A stretch of DNA of 64,000 nt. Source: a virus. The position numbers were made by a program, and so were the translations under genes. The DNA lies in the IMG/VR virus record IMGVR_UViG_3300010399_000031, positions 179,404-243,403 of that record. One strand, 5' to 3'. The notes beneath the pieces are model-generated. The model worked only from the letters and a program-made list of their open reading frames with translations, did no database searches and was not told the DNA's origin. Below are positions 50,418-60,050 of the stretch, in pieces. The first letter of the stretch is position 1. Each line of letters opens with the position of its first letter.

Positions 50418-52037
50418 TCAAGTTTTTAACTGATCGAGGTAGTCTTGATACTCCCTCATCCACTTCAGATTCATGTTCAGCATTTGCCGATCCACCACAA
50501 AATCATGAACTTGCTGATCCCATTTAATCTGGTGGTAATCATACCCAAATTCATTAATGAACGCGCTAACAACATAGCCGTTCACAATCACAGGTGAGCC
50601 TTCCACCACTGGAATAAACACCTGTGTATCCGGATCATAGTTTGGTACCACCACTGGGGTGCGTTTAACAAAACCATGTAATGAGGCAAACTCAGCTGGT
50701 CCCTTTAAGAAACTGTGAGGGTCCTTCAAACCTCGAATCAAACCCATTTCAATTTCTTTGTGAATTTGCACATGATCGTGTACCCACCACCAATCTTTAC
50801 CATCTTGCCTCACCCAGTGCGGATGTTCAGCCGACCACTGGTGGTGTGGATCTTCCTCAAACATCAACAACTTTCGCTCCTCACCCACCCGTGAAACGTG
50901 TAAATGTTTAACCGTGGCTGGACCGGTTGGTCCCATGACTATATCGCCTGCCTGGATCGTCTGAATTTGTTTCCACGACCGATCCGCCATAAGGACGAGT
51001 GATCCCGCCACAAAACACGAAGCACCACCACCACCGCCCGCAGCACCCGTAACAGTCCCAACAAAGATACCGTTCCATTTCACCACAGTTTTATTACCAC
51101 CTGAATCACTGGGCGCACCACCATAGAACAGGGTAAGGTTTAAAGTGAGGTCTTTAAATCGCGGACCCATAATCGGTCGACCATTGATCATGGCAAAAGC
51201 ACACTGATTCCAATCTCCACCCGTATAGATATTACCATTGCGGTCCACCATACCGTTTGCAATGGTAAATCCATTAAAGGTGTATCCCGTTTGTGAATCA
51301 AGAAAGTTAGTGTACTGGTTCCCTGAGAAAGAAAGCTGATTCAAATCAACAAAGACACACGCAATAAATGTGTGAGCGGACGAGCCGGCGAAATCTAAGT
51401 ACCAAAGACTACACTGCCAGTTATTACTGGAGTTAGGTTGAATCGCCGACCAAGGGGCGCCGATGTCGTCGCCGGACCCACTAACTGAAAAAGCACAGTT
51501 ACCCTGGGTGGCCAAAAGATATCCGTTAAGATCGTTTCCGCCGTACGCACGCGTCCAAGACATTTGGGAAATGTCAAGACCATACCCCCAATTACCAGGC
51601 GTATACGCCATGGAGTACGGGGTATTGAAATACGAGTACGAATCGATATACGTTCTTGCGTCGGTCGTTCCCCCGTTTGCCAAATCATAAAACGGGTAAG
51701 CGTTATTGATGGTTCCCTGACCATCTGGGTTTCCGGTGTTGGCTGGGTAAGAACCCGCGGGGGTGTTATCGCTCGGTGTACCTTTAGCCATCGTAGTGAG
51801 GTTAAAGGCAATGTAGGCGCCATTATCGCAATTGAGATCGAAAGCGGCAATCGTCGCCCCGTGAACTGGAGCGACGCCAAAACTCTTCCCGTACCAATAA
51901 CTCCAAGCGTAACGTTGCCCAGGACTTACACCCGCCAATCTTGACAAGAGCGTATTTCCAGCATCAATTGTTCCGCTCTCACGACATTCGGCTTGAGCCT
52001 GACCGATACTGATCGCGCCAGACGTTTGCATCGTCAT
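50418..52037 (-). CDS. Tail protein with C-terminal Hint (hedgehog/intein) domain
   Basis: 539 aa. Residues 1-330 are a tail-type domain (starting MQTSGAISIGQAQAECRE, then Tyr/Asn/Gly-rich strands) that ends in a Gly-rich linker GAAGGGGGAS. A Hint domain begins at Cys341: CFVAGSLVLMADRSWKQIQTIQAGDIV, then the His-containing SAEHPHWV at 402-409. No C-terminal His-Asn and no C-extein follow, so protein splicing is not possible, but the Cys could cut itself off from the tail domain or link it to a nucleophile. Such Hint modules occur on tail proteins of other phages. Confidence 0.75.
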   Translation of the reverse strand: MTMQTSGAISIGQAQAECRESGTIDAGNTLLSRLAGVSPGQRYAWSYWYGKSFGVAPVHGATIAAFDLNCDNGAYIAFNLTTMAKGTPSDNTPAGSYPANTGNPDGQGTINNAYPFYDLANGGTTDARTYIDSYSYFNTPYSMAYTPGNWGYGLDISQMSWTRAYGGNDLNGYLLATQGNCAFSVSGSGDDIGAPWSAIQPNSSNNWQCSLWYLDFAGSSAHTFIACVFVDLNQLSFSGNQYTNFLDSQTGYTFNGFTIANGMVDRNGNIYTGGDWNQCAFAMINGRPIMGPRFKDLTLNLTLFYGGAPSDSGGNKTVVKWNGIFVGTVTGAAGGGGGASCFVAGSLVLMADRSWKQIQTIQAGDIVMGPTGPATVKHLHVSRVGEERKLLMFEEDPHHQWSAEHPHWVRQDGKDWWWVHDHVQIHKEIEMGLIRGLKDPHSFLKGPAEFASLHGFVKRTPVVVPNYDPDTQVFIPVVEGSPVIVNGYVVSAFINEFGYDYHQIKWDQQVHDFVVDRQMLNMNLKWMREYQDYLDQLKT

Positions 52038-52049
52038 GATATCTCTCCT

Positions 52050-53447
52050 TTAAGCAGGTATTGATACCGCCATGACATCTGTGACATCCAATTCAGCTAA
52101 CACTTTCCCCCAACCATTGCGTTTAAGGGATGTGATGAGCGTGTCCACTTTTTTGTCAAGCGATTTGACCGCTTCAACGGTGAGGGCGACCATTCTATCG
52201 TACTGTAAAGTGCGATAGTTTTCACCTGAAATGGATAAACCTGTGTGAGGGTCTCGATCCAACACAGCCAGACCTGTGAGTTCTGGAGTCACCTTATAAG
52301 CGTCGCCAGCCAATAAACCCATGTGTCGCCGGGTCGTGTCAGTCCCGGTAAGTTTGGCGGCCAGCTCGTTGTGACGATAAGTCACCCCATTAAGGTGGTG
52401 AATCTTGCTTAACGGATTGGTGATCGGTTCAATATCTTCTTTAAGCCTCTCATCTGACCAATATGCCCAGATATCGTTTGCGCAGTAAATCGTTCCATTT
52501 ACATGAACGTCGCCCAAGGTAACTGTTTGCCCGGCGGCTGCATAAACGTAACCTCCGCTTCCCGGATTGGCTGGAGCCTTCCCGTTGATCTGGTTTTGCA
52601 AAGACGTGGTGGTGCTGTCAATTTGGCTGGAGGTGTATGTACCAACCTGCGTCGCTGTCACCAGGTGGGGATTAGACGTATTGTTTTCATGCGTGGTGAG
52701 TGCTGAGTTCACCGTGTTGATGTTATTCTGAAGCGTGGTTTGCGCCGCGCTTAAATTCGCATCAGACTGCGCCGTGGTGTATGCACCCACTTGCGCTGCT
52801 GTCACTTTGTGCGGGTTGTTAAAATCCGCCAGGTGGTTATTCAATGCGTTTTGCAACGCTTGAATTTGTGAAGCAATCGACGTAGTTCCTAGATCGATAT
52901 ACTTGTAGATCGCATCGTGGGACGCTTCATCGCCTAAGAGGATTGCTTTCGAAATCCGGTCGAGCGCTGCCACCGTGTATTCAAAACCGATCAGGTCTCC
53001 CGCGTCGTGTAGGTGAGCGCTCGGTGCAAACGCAGCGGGTTTGCCGATAATGACAGGCCAAGCCGCAGGGCGATCATCCAGATTCAGATTGTAAATCTGA
53101 TCAATAATTGCTTGCGCCGAAGCTGAATACTCACCCCCAACCACCTGATATTGAAGCGAGATGTTGGCCGACACCGTCTGGTCAGTGATCATGATGATAC
53201 GCATGATCTCCAACCCAGTTTCCACACTCGCCATCGTCTCCAATTCAGCGCAGTAGAACTGATCGGGGGCGAGTGACAAGTTGGTCGCCATATCGGTGAT
53301 GACCAACCCTTGCGTGTAAAACGGACCGTACTCCGGGGCCACCGCTCGAATCTTGCGAGCGGGCATCGACTGAAGTTCCCCGACTACGAGGTTATTCGGA
53401 TTGACGCCCGTCGGATCAAACGGATAGCGGATTACTGGCGTGCTCAT
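52050..53447 (-). CDS. Tail fibre with S74 intramolecular chaperone domain
   Basis: 465 aa. It starts MSTPVIRYPFDPTGVNPNN like its neighbour. The middle has the collar/fibre motif NPHKVTAAQVGAYTTAQ and NPHLVTATQVGTYTSSQI. From about residue 330, YWSDERLKEDIEPITNPLSKI and a later RRHMGLLAGDAYKVTPEL match the peptidase S74/endosialidase chaperone domain, which trimerises the fibre and then releases itself by cutting before a serine (candidate Ser in YWSDERLK). It is a receptor-binding tail fibre candidate. Confidence 0.85.
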   Translation of the reverse strand: MSTPVIRYPFDPTGVNPNNLVVGELQSMPARKIRAVAPEYGPFYTQGLVITDMATNLSLAPDQFYCAELETMASVETGLEIMRIIMITDQTVSANISLQYQVVGGEYSASAQAIIDQIYNLNLDDRPAAWPVIIGKPAAFAPSAHLHDAGDLIGFEYTVAALDRISKAILLGDEASHDAIYKYIDLGTTSIASQIQALQNALNNHLADFNNPHKVTAAQVGAYTTAQSDANLSAAQTTLQNNINTVNSALTTHENNTSNPHLVTATQVGTYTSSQIDSTTTSLQNQINGKAPANPGSGGYVYAAAGQTVTLGDVHVNGTIYCANDIWAYWSDERLKEDIEPITNPLSKIHHLNGVTYRHNELAAKLTGTDTTRRHMGLLAGDAYKVTPELTGLAVLDRDPHTGLSISGENYRTLQYDRMVALTVEAVKSLDKKVDTLITSLKRNGWGKVLAELDVTDVMAVSIPA

Positions 53448-53471
53448 GTTTTAAACTCCGTTATTCATTAC

Positions 53472-55208
53472 TCACGCGGTTAAGACAGAAGCCTTGAAGT
53501 TCTCGAATGCAGTTGCCATGGTTTGCAGACCGTTGGCCACATCCGAGGCGCGCGCAAAGCTGTCTTCGACCACATAAGTGATCCCTGTGGGTTCAGTTGC
53601 CACCGGTGCAACTGCATTGCTAAGAAACGTTCCGTTAGGGGACAATTCTGTCGAAGCAATGAAATTGGCATTGCCGGATGTTTTTACCCAGATATCGAGG
53701 GTTGGATTACTTTGCGAATCGACTCCAGCTGCCCATCCGAATTCGCAATTATTCACCCCGCCGGTCAGATTTAACACTGTCATGGCGGGTGTTTGCCCGT
53801 TACGTCCCGATGACAGGGTGATTAAATACAAACCAGAGACGTTGTCACTAACACCATCTCCGCCCGAAACGATGATTTGTGCGTCCGGATACATCGTGTT
53901 GTTCTGAGCAGAATTTGCCGGTCTAGCCGAACCGACGCGAGTCCACAGATTCGCGTTTTGCGAGATCGACTGAGTCAACGCCATTTGCGAAGCAAAACTG
54001 CCTGAGCTACTTTGTGCAGCGGCGATGATCTCTTGGGCCGTCAGTGAGCCAAGCGTGTCAGAATCGCTCGCGTGATCAGCATTGGTGGCATTGTTTACCT
54101 TCAATGTCACCATCAAATCTTCAATTTGTTGCAACGTCTGACCCGCCAACTTGGCCGAATCTACAGCTTGCGCCGTCGCATCGAGTTTAGCAGCAAGGAG
54201 TTGATCGGTTTCCGCAGTCGTATAAGAACCCACTTCTTGCGCTGTCACGCGGTGCGGGTTGGTGTAATCATCCTCGTGGTTAGCGAGATCTTGACCGAAC
54301 CCAGCGCTCAGAAGCGCAGCCGTTTTAAGCGGCGTCATGAAGACATCGTCGCGCGTAGCCGCTTGCGCGTCGGCAGTAGAGGCCGCACCATAGTTCGGAA
54401 CGTTCCCCAAACCCACTTGCGTGGCCGTGACTTGGTGAGGATTGGTGTGGTCTGCTTCGTGCGTAGCCAAACCACCACTGGGTAGCACCGAGATAGCGGC
54501 AGCTGTCGCTGCCGGCGTCATGTACAGATCGTTTCGCACTCCCGTTTGTGCATCGGTTGTCGAAGCGATAGCGAAGTTTTGCACCAATCCCAAACCCACT
54601 TGAGTAGCAGTGACCAAGTGGGGGTTATCGTGATCTGCTTCGTGTACAGCTAACCCCGTAGAACCCGTCTGCGCGAGCATGTTGGTGATGTCGTTGAGCG
54701 AGGTAACCACATCGCTCATTCCAACGAGGTCCACCAAGTTCCACTCGTGATCGATCACCGGGAACGTCACCGGTTGCTCAGTGACTTGCTCCCACGTCGT
54801 AATGCGAGGGTTATGCAGACGATCGGCTAGAATTTGGGTAATCGTCGCCGTATCGATGGTCCAGATACCGCCAAGCGTTTGATACTTCAGTTGCGCTACA
54901 CCCGTGAGCAAGGTGTTGTAAAAACTGATCGAACCGGCGATCGGCGTTGCGCACGCCAGCGATGCATCATGAAAGACGTGGGTGCAAATGTAATCCACGC
55001 CTTCGGTAAGGATTTTGACATTACCGTCCGTATCTTTGTACGTCACGACGAGCGAGTCGACGAAGTACGGAGCAAAGACCGGAACAAGGAGGTGATAATC
55101 TTGATAATTCTGAGCCGTCAAAATCTGCTGCTCAGACGGGATCAAATTCGAGGCCAACTGACCCGTCGGATCAAACGGATAAGTCGTCCCAACGATGGGT
55201 GTTGACAT
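53472..55208 (-). CDS. Tail fibre with NPHxVT repeats
   Basis: 578 aa. The N-terminus MSTPIVGTTYPFDPTGQLASNL parallels the preceding fibre, so both may attach to the same baseplate site. Residues about 190-340 contain three copies of a module: NPHLVTATQVGLGLVQNF, NPHQVTATQVGLGNVPNY and NPHRVTAQEVGSYTT. The C-terminal 200 residues form a beta-rich tip (Asn/Gly/Ser/Thr). No chaperone domain is visible. It is a host-range candidate. Confidence 0.8.
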   Translation of the reverse strand: MSTPIVGTTYPFDPTGQLASNLIPSEQQILTAQNYQDYHLLVPVFAPYFVDSLVVTYKDTDGNVKILTEGVDYICTHVFHDASLACATPIAGSISFYNTLLTGVAQLKYQTLGGIWTIDTATITQILADRLHNPRITTWEQVTEQPVTFPVIDHEWNLVDLVGMSDVVTSLNDITNMLAQTGSTGLAVHEADHDNPHLVTATQVGLGLVQNFAIASTTDAQTGVRNDLYMTPAATAAAISVLPSGGLATHEADHTNPHQVTATQVGLGNVPNYGAASTADAQAATRDDVFMTPLKTAALLSAGFGQDLANHEDDYTNPHRVTAQEVGSYTTAETDQLLAAKLDATAQAVDSAKLAGQTLQQIEDLMVTLKVNNATNADHASDSDTLGSLTAQEIIAAAQSSSGSFASQMALTQSISQNANLWTRVGSARPANSAQNNTMYPDAQIIVSGGDGVSDNVSGLYLITLSSGRNGQTPAMTVLNLTGGVNNCEFGWAAGVDSQSNPTLDIWVKTSGNANFIASTELSPNGTFLSNAVAPVATEPTGITYVVEDSFARASDVANGLQTMATAFENFKASVLTA

Positions 55209-55292
55209 AAAAACACTCCCGCATGAAGAAGCTAATGTTGTGATTCAAAGTCAAACGACTATACTATTTGATCTTCTTTAAGGCGAACTCCC

Positions 55293-56576
55293 ATGAGTTA
55301 TTCACTCCTCTCGGCAATTGGCAAACCCGTTGGCGGCGGGGGGCGCTGGGTGTCGGTTGACATCTCCAATATGTCGTTTACCGATATTTTCCAGAACTAT
55401 ATTCGGGTGATTGCAACGCTGTCTAACCCGTACGATTCCAGCAATACCGCACTCGATTTGGCAGACATCGAATTTACGGAGGGCGATCCTTCGATGACGT
55501 TTAGCCAGTATCTGTTAAGTATCGGTAATGCTGCATTGCCGACTACCGCGAACCTGCCTGTACTAGATACAGTCTATGCAAAATATAACGATGCGTGGAA
55601 TGCAGGTTACATGGTCACCCCGATCGCGCCCGATGCAGCCATTGATTCACCTTTACCGGACGCCGATAAGACATGGCTTAAACTTACCGATTATGATGAT
55701 CCCACTAATCCTGAAGTCATGCCAGTGGATTTTACGTTATTTGGAAAAAGCTGCATGGTTTCTGTCAATGGTTACTGGCATTATCTGGCTACCGACAACA
55801 CTGGAGCGTACATTCGTGATGGTAATACTTCATGCGTGAAAAGCAAGCGCAACACCATCGGAATCTATTCTCTAGCTTCTTTGGGTTCGATTCAGTATAT
55901 CGATCTCACAGCAGATATGATCTACAAACAAGATCCTAGTAATACGCTATCCAATGGGGTATATATCGACATTGGACAAAGCTTATCGGGTAAAACGGTA
56001 TTACTCGTGATTGCCGGATATTTGCACGTGATGGATGGTTTAACATTTAACCGAGTGGGTGATCAGTTAATTAAAATTGACTGGCCGAACTTCCCGTATT
56101 TCGACCGCTATTTCGAACAAGTCGACGCGATCGATTTGTCTTCGATGAATCTAAGTCACACGGTGAATAACCCTTCTCAAGTGGCGGTGAGTGAACTACT
56201 TAGCGACACTGCGATCACTGCGTACTGCTCGCTATCTCAGTCGTTCATCGTTTTACTCGACAACGAAGAAGTCTTTGTTGATTTTAAAGATGTGGCTGAC
56301 ACGGGAGTGCCGGGAATGTATGTTTCGGCGGAAGAGCCTAATTGGCCCTTGATTACCGGTCACGGTAAAGTCAGTGAATGGTGGAGTGTCGAGGAAGATG
56401 GTCAATGGGCGATATTGACCCAAACGCCTGATGCTCTTATGGATCGTCGTGTGTACTACACCACCGACCCTAAGCAGTTAAATAGCCTCGCTTCTAACCG
56501 CGTTCCAGCAAGACCGAGCATCCTTAGCGCTGCGCGGTTTATCAAACTGGGAACCGATGTGAACTTCACTTCGTAA
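55293..56576 (+). CDS. Virion structural protein
   Basis: 427 aa, divergent from the fibre genes by 84 bp. The sequence is rich in Tyr, Asp and beta strands (YRGAD-less, GKSCMVSVNGYWHYLATDN, SGKTVLLVIAGYLHVMDG) with no signal or membrane segment. A tail or baseplate function is likely from its neighbours. No family recognised. Confidence 0.6.
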   Translation: MSYSLLSAIGKPVGGGGRWVSVDISNMSFTDIFQNYIRVIATLSNPYDSSNTALDLADIEFTEGDPSMTFSQYLLSIGNAALPTTANLPVLDTVYAKYNDAWNAGYMVTPIAPDAAIDSPLPDADKTWLKLTDYDDPTNPEVMPVDFTLFGKSCMVSVNGYWHYLATDNTGAYIRDGNTSCVKSKRNTIGIYSLASLGSIQYIDLTADMIYKQDPSNTLSNGVYIDIGQSLSGKTVLLVIAGYLHVMDGLTFNRVGDQLIKIDWPNFPYFDRYFEQVDAIDLSSMNLSHTVNNPSQVAVSELLSDTAITAYCSLSQSFIVLLDNEEVFVDFKDVADTGVPGMYVSAEEPNWPLITGHGKVSEWWSVEEDGQWAILTQTPDALMDRRVYYTTDPKQLNSLASNRVPARPSILSAARFIKLGTDVNFTS

Positions 56577-56599
56577 GCCGTTGACGGTATAAAGACATA

Positions 56600-56646
56600 A
56601 GACCCCCATACTACCCCGACTCCAACGGGTAGTATGGGGGTCTATG
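56600..56646. terminator. Bidirectional terminator flanked by TATG on both sides
   Basis: AGACCCCCATACTACCC pairs with GGGTAGTATGGGGGTCT around a GACTCCAAC loop. TATG follows on the plus strand at 56643-56646 and on the minus strand (complement of 56596-56599). Lies between convergent genes. Confidence 0.8.
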
Positions 56647-56668
56647 CTCTTACCACGTAATACAAAAC

Positions 56669-57097
56669 TCATGCAGTGAGAATTTGCCGATGAACCAACA
56701 ACTGACGAACGTCTTTCTCGATGTCTTCCGGTCGACCATAGCGTAGCCACTTGGGCATAGCCATGATGATCTGCTTGGTGGCATGCTCGATCATGTCGGG
56801 ACTGGTTTGGTCCGCAAGAATCGATTCGCCGCAGATATCGGTCAGTGTCTTGCCACGCCAGATTGCTTTGGATAGATGAATCGGCAACTTCAGCGCGGAA
56901 TCGGATTTGCTTAACTGCATCAAGCGGTTAAGTTTCTCCAATACGGGGTCGTCGATCTGGGGTTCGCCCTCGACTTGTCCGTCTTTGACACGTGCGAAAA
57001 ATGAGGCCAGAAACATCAAGCGCTTGGTGCGTCGAGGAAGATAGCGATCAAGAAACTGAACGCTATACTGCCTTAATGCCTCTGAGGCTCGACTCAT
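56669..57097 (-). CDS. Hypothetical protein
   Basis: 142 aa from ATG 57097, preferred because AGGAG lies nine bases before it; an upstream ATG at 57130 has no site. It is helical and basic (RYLPRRTKRLMFLASFFARVK), with a C-terminal helix RPEDIEKDVRQLLVH. Not recognised. It is downstream of the RNase H gene on the same strand. Confidence 0.65.
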   Translation of the reverse strand: MSRASEALRQYSVQFLDRYLPRRTKRLMFLASFFARVKDGQVEGEPQIDDPVLEKLNRLMQLSKSDSALKLPIHLSKAIWRGKTLTDICGESILADQTSPDMIEHATKQIIMAMPKWLRYGRPEDIEKDVRQLLVHRQILTA

Positions 57098-57174
57098 AAC
57101 GAAACTCCTGCTGGTTTGCGTGGTCATCATTGTCGGTTGTTAAAGACCACGCGGCTAGGGGTGGTGGAAAAGAC

Positions 57175-58803
57175 TTAAGATGCGGGTACCGACGTCTTCA
57201 TCGAAACAACTCGGATGTTGCTATACATCCCCGCCCAAATGCCAATCGCATCATTGACCTGAATGACGGTTGCATGCCGAAAAGCCAATTCGCTTTCCAT
57301 CCACGTAACAAGACTAACCTTCGGATTGAGCTTCTCCAGACGCCGTAGTCCATTACGATCCAGCATGTCAATGCCAAGAGTGAGTTTAAGCGACTCTTGA
57401 TAAAGTTCACCCGTTGCAGCGTCTGGCTTATAGTTAGCCAGTACGTCTAATGCCGCGAACCCGACGCAGTAATCATCCTTGAGCACGGTAAGTGTCGTGG
57501 ATTCCTTCTTACTGGTCTTGACAACTGTCTCATAAAGAATAGGTGTCAAATCCGTAATTGCTAACTCGGATACCCCAGACAGATACTGTTCGAGTTTCTG
57601 TCCGAGAAATGCAATGTTCTCCACGGCCCGATAAGCGAGCTTTGCGGGACGAAATTGCGTGGTGAGTGGTTCGGCATCTGCTCCCACCAAATCCAGCAAA
57701 TATGGATTGGATCGATAGGTGGCAAGATGACCGTAGTTGCTCAACTCCTTGTGAACCACACTGCTAAAGACATTGCCGATCAACATCTTCATGAGGTTAT
57801 CGGTGTTATCCGCCAAATTCGATTGATGATCGAAAATCGTCTCGATCACCGGGTCAGGCGTATGTAACCGAACCACGGCAAAGGCGCCATCGGCTGAACG
57901 CATGCCATGTTCTCCGTCTTCCTTACCATGATTTCCCAAGTAGTATTCACCTGGCGTCAGATGTGTGCGACGGGTATTGAAGTACAGATTTTGATGAGAG
58001 ATAAACGGGTGCTTGTTCGACTCGTACCCCCAGTAGCCCTCGGGTGCACTCACGATCACTTCATTTTTTACGATTCCAGACAGCGAGTGGTTAGTACCGA
58101 TGGCGGCCCAACGATCGGCTTTGACATTACCCAGAATATCCGAGTGAGCCCGCACCCAACCAAACTTCACAGTGATACCTTTAGCACGCAATTCATCGGT
58201 GAGATCCGAGAGCTTGCGCCAGTATTTCAGATTGGTGATCTCACTACCATCGGATCTTTTCCACCCATGGCGTTTCCAACTCCCAACCCAGCTTTCCATA
58301 CCTTTACGGACGTACTCGCTGTCAGTGAAGATGCTCACTTGCTTGATAGCAAACTGCTCGGCGTGACGCAAACCATGGTAGGCGGCATCTAGCTCTGCAA
58401 TGTTGTTCGACACTTTGATACCGCGCGCCATGTCGATTTCGTACGAACCGAAACCGTCGATATAATGCAGCGGTGTGACGGCATTGACGCTATCGTCTTC
58501 TCCAAGGGTTTTGAGTTGCGCAACCTCAATCTTGGTCATGTAACCGTCAGAGGTAAGAATATGGTCGGGGTTACCTGAACCTTTTTTCGGTACTTCAAAC
58601 GAGTAGAGATACCCGTGTAGTCCCCAACCACCGTAACCGGGATTGGGGATGCAAGAGCCATCGGTCCACAGACACATACCTTGCAACACAACGGGTGCAG
58701 GCTGCTCTTGTTTGGATTCAGATGCGGCTTTGCGCTCTGCTTCAACAGCGGCGATATCATCGGGATGATTCGACTGATGGTATCCTTGTTCTTTATTACA
58801 CAT
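57175..58803 (-). CDS. RNase H with long C-terminal extension
   Basis: 542 aa. The N-terminal domain (about 40-240) carries the RNase HI active site: Asp48 in CLWTDGSCIPNPGYGGWG, Glu137 in NNIAELDAA, Asp161 in IFTDSEYV, and His220/Asp230 in VRAHSDILGNVKADRW. A 65-residue insertion follows the first hairpin. The remaining 300 residues are not recognised (helical, charged). It would cut RNA in RNA:DNA hybrids, for example Okazaki primers. The extension may bind nucleic acid or a replisome partner. Confidence 0.85.
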   Translation of the reverse strand: MCNKEQGYHQSNHPDDIAAVEAERKAASESKQEQPAPVVLQGMCLWTDGSCIPNPGYGGWGLHGYLYSFEVPKKGSGNPDHILTSDGYMTKIEVAQLKTLGEDDSVNAVTPLHYIDGFGSYEIDMARGIKVSNNIAELDAAYHGLRHAEQFAIKQVSIFTDSEYVRKGMESWVGSWKRHGWKRSDGSEITNLKYWRKLSDLTDELRAKGITVKFGWVRAHSDILGNVKADRWAAIGTNHSLSGIVKNEVIVSAPEGYWGYESNKHPFISHQNLYFNTRRTHLTPGEYYLGNHGKEDGEHGMRSADGAFAVVRLHTPDPVIETIFDHQSNLADNTDNLMKMLIGNVFSSVVHKELSNYGHLATYRSNPYLLDLVGADAEPLTTQFRPAKLAYRAVENIAFLGQKLEQYLSGVSELAITDLTPILYETVVKTSKKESTTLTVLKDDYCVGFAALDVLANYKPDAATGELYQESLKLTLGIDMLDRNGLRRLEKLNPKVSLVTWMESELAFRHATVIQVNDAIGIWAGMYSNIRVVSMKTSVPAS

Positions 58804-58842
58804 GGTTCGGTCCTGTTTGTTCGCTTAACCTCTCTAGATGAT

Positions 58843-59343
58843 CTACCGACCCAATGAATTCTGAGTGCCAGAATTTGTCGTAATGTAGCTTTGGCAATCC
58901 TTCAGATACTGCTGATGACTTTCTCGGATCGTGTGTTTTATTTGACCGATATATTGGTAGAGCATTGTGATTTGCTTTTCAGCTACTTGATCGAAATCGC
59001 GAGGGTCGTTGGATTTCCTTAACTTGTCGAGTTGATCGTAAGGGAGATCCGGGGCAGAACCCAAATCGGGTAAACGATAAACTGGACAAGACACGGGAAG
59101 GGTGGTTTTTTTGGCATCTGGTGTTTCTAAAGGAACGGACGGATGGGACCCCGTTGCACTGTCAGAATGAATTTTCTCATCACTGAGACTGGCGCTTTCT
59201 AGTGCAGCGGCTGCACTGGCTTTATGCGGTGCATTTGCTACGTCGCTATCTCCCCAATTGTAGAGTTCGTAATGATTAAACGAATGACAAGAAGAAAGCC
59301 CTATCCATGCGAACAGAACAATACAGACGCGTGTGATTTTCAT
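58843..59343 (-). CDS. Lipoprotein
   Basis: 166 aa with a type II signal peptide (residues 1-19, VCIVLFAWIGLSSC) and Cys19 as lipidation site. The mature part is Ser/Ala/Asp-rich, then charged and helical (LDKLRKSNDPRDFDQVAEKQI) with KDCQSY near the end. It lies directly downstream of a Pro-rich inner-membrane protein gene on the same strand, the same order as an i-spanin/o-spanin pair; see that gene. Confidence 0.7.
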   Translation of the reverse strand: MKITRVCIVLFAWIGLSSCHSFNHYELYNWGDSDVANAPHKASAAAALESASLSDEKIHSDSATGSHPSVPLETPDAKKTTLPVSCPVYRLPDLGSAPDLPYDQLDKLRKSNDPRDFDQVAEKQITMLYQYIGQIKHTIRESHQQYLKDCQSYITTNSGTQNSLGR

Positions 59344-59368
59344 GATGAACCACTTTCTTTATCAATAC

Positions 59369-59950
59369 CTACTGATTACTAGAATTATCCCCGGTGTTAC
59401 CGTGTTCTTCCCGATACTCCTGGCTGCGAATAGCATCAAGTGTACGTTTCCATTCGTTGTACCGTACCGACGAAGAAGACACAGGTGGTTCACGCCGTCC
59501 ACGCGGTGGATAGTAGCGACGCTTTTCACGTTTAGAAGGCTCGGGAGGGATATCCGCCGCCGGAGGCGGGGTATCCTGGGAAGGATTTGGCGGAGGTGTT
59601 ACCGGTTGATCGGGTGACGCTGGTGTATTGACAAAACTAGTGGATTCGTCAGGTTTTACGTTGATGGTTGGTTTTTCTGGTTTAGTGGTAGGTTTGCTAA
59701 CAGGTTGAGAAGATAATTTGCTGGGGTGCTGACCCATTTCCTTGTATTTACGATCGAGAATCACGTAATCGGCAGAGATCTTCACCAATTTCGGGATAAA
59801 CACGATATTCAAAAAGAAGGAAAGAAGAATCAAACCAATGAGGAACACCCGTACCTTGTTGGTTCTGATAGCTTCCTGAACAGTCTTCTCACCGAGTATC
59901 ATTTCCTTGATAAAAGGAAACAAAAAGGCGATGAGTTTAAAGGATGACAT
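59369..59950 (-). CDS. Inner-membrane protein with Pro-rich periplasmic tail
   Basis: 193 aa from ATG 59950 after AAGGA. A membrane segment lies near residues 33-55 (VRVFLIGLILLSFFLNIVFIP). The rest is rich in Pro, Ser and Lys (KPTTKPEKPTINVKPDES, PPPNPSQDTPPPAADIPPEPS), a layout known from proteins that span the periplasm. With the lipoprotein gene downstream it could be a second envelope-spanning pair, for lysis or superinfection exclusion. The Pro-rich tail is unlike the Ala/Gln coil of the spanin at 47568. Confidence 0.6.
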   Translation of the reverse strand: MSSFKLIAFLFPFIKEMILGEKTVQEAIRTNKVRVFLIGLILLSFFLNIVFIPKLVKISADYVILDRKYKEMGQHPSKLSSQPVSKPTTKPEKPTINVKPDESTSFVNTPASPDQPVTPPPNPSQDTPPPAADIPPEPSKREKRRYYPPRGRREPPVSSSSVRYNEWKRTLDAIRSQEYREEHGNTGDNSSNQ

Positions 59951-60050
59951 AGAAGGTCCTTAGTTCATTTTATAGCTTCAAGGTTACCATACTCGGTAAC
60001 AAAATGCAAGAATTCTTCTCTTTTTTGTTATTTCTCGCTCGGAGAGATCC

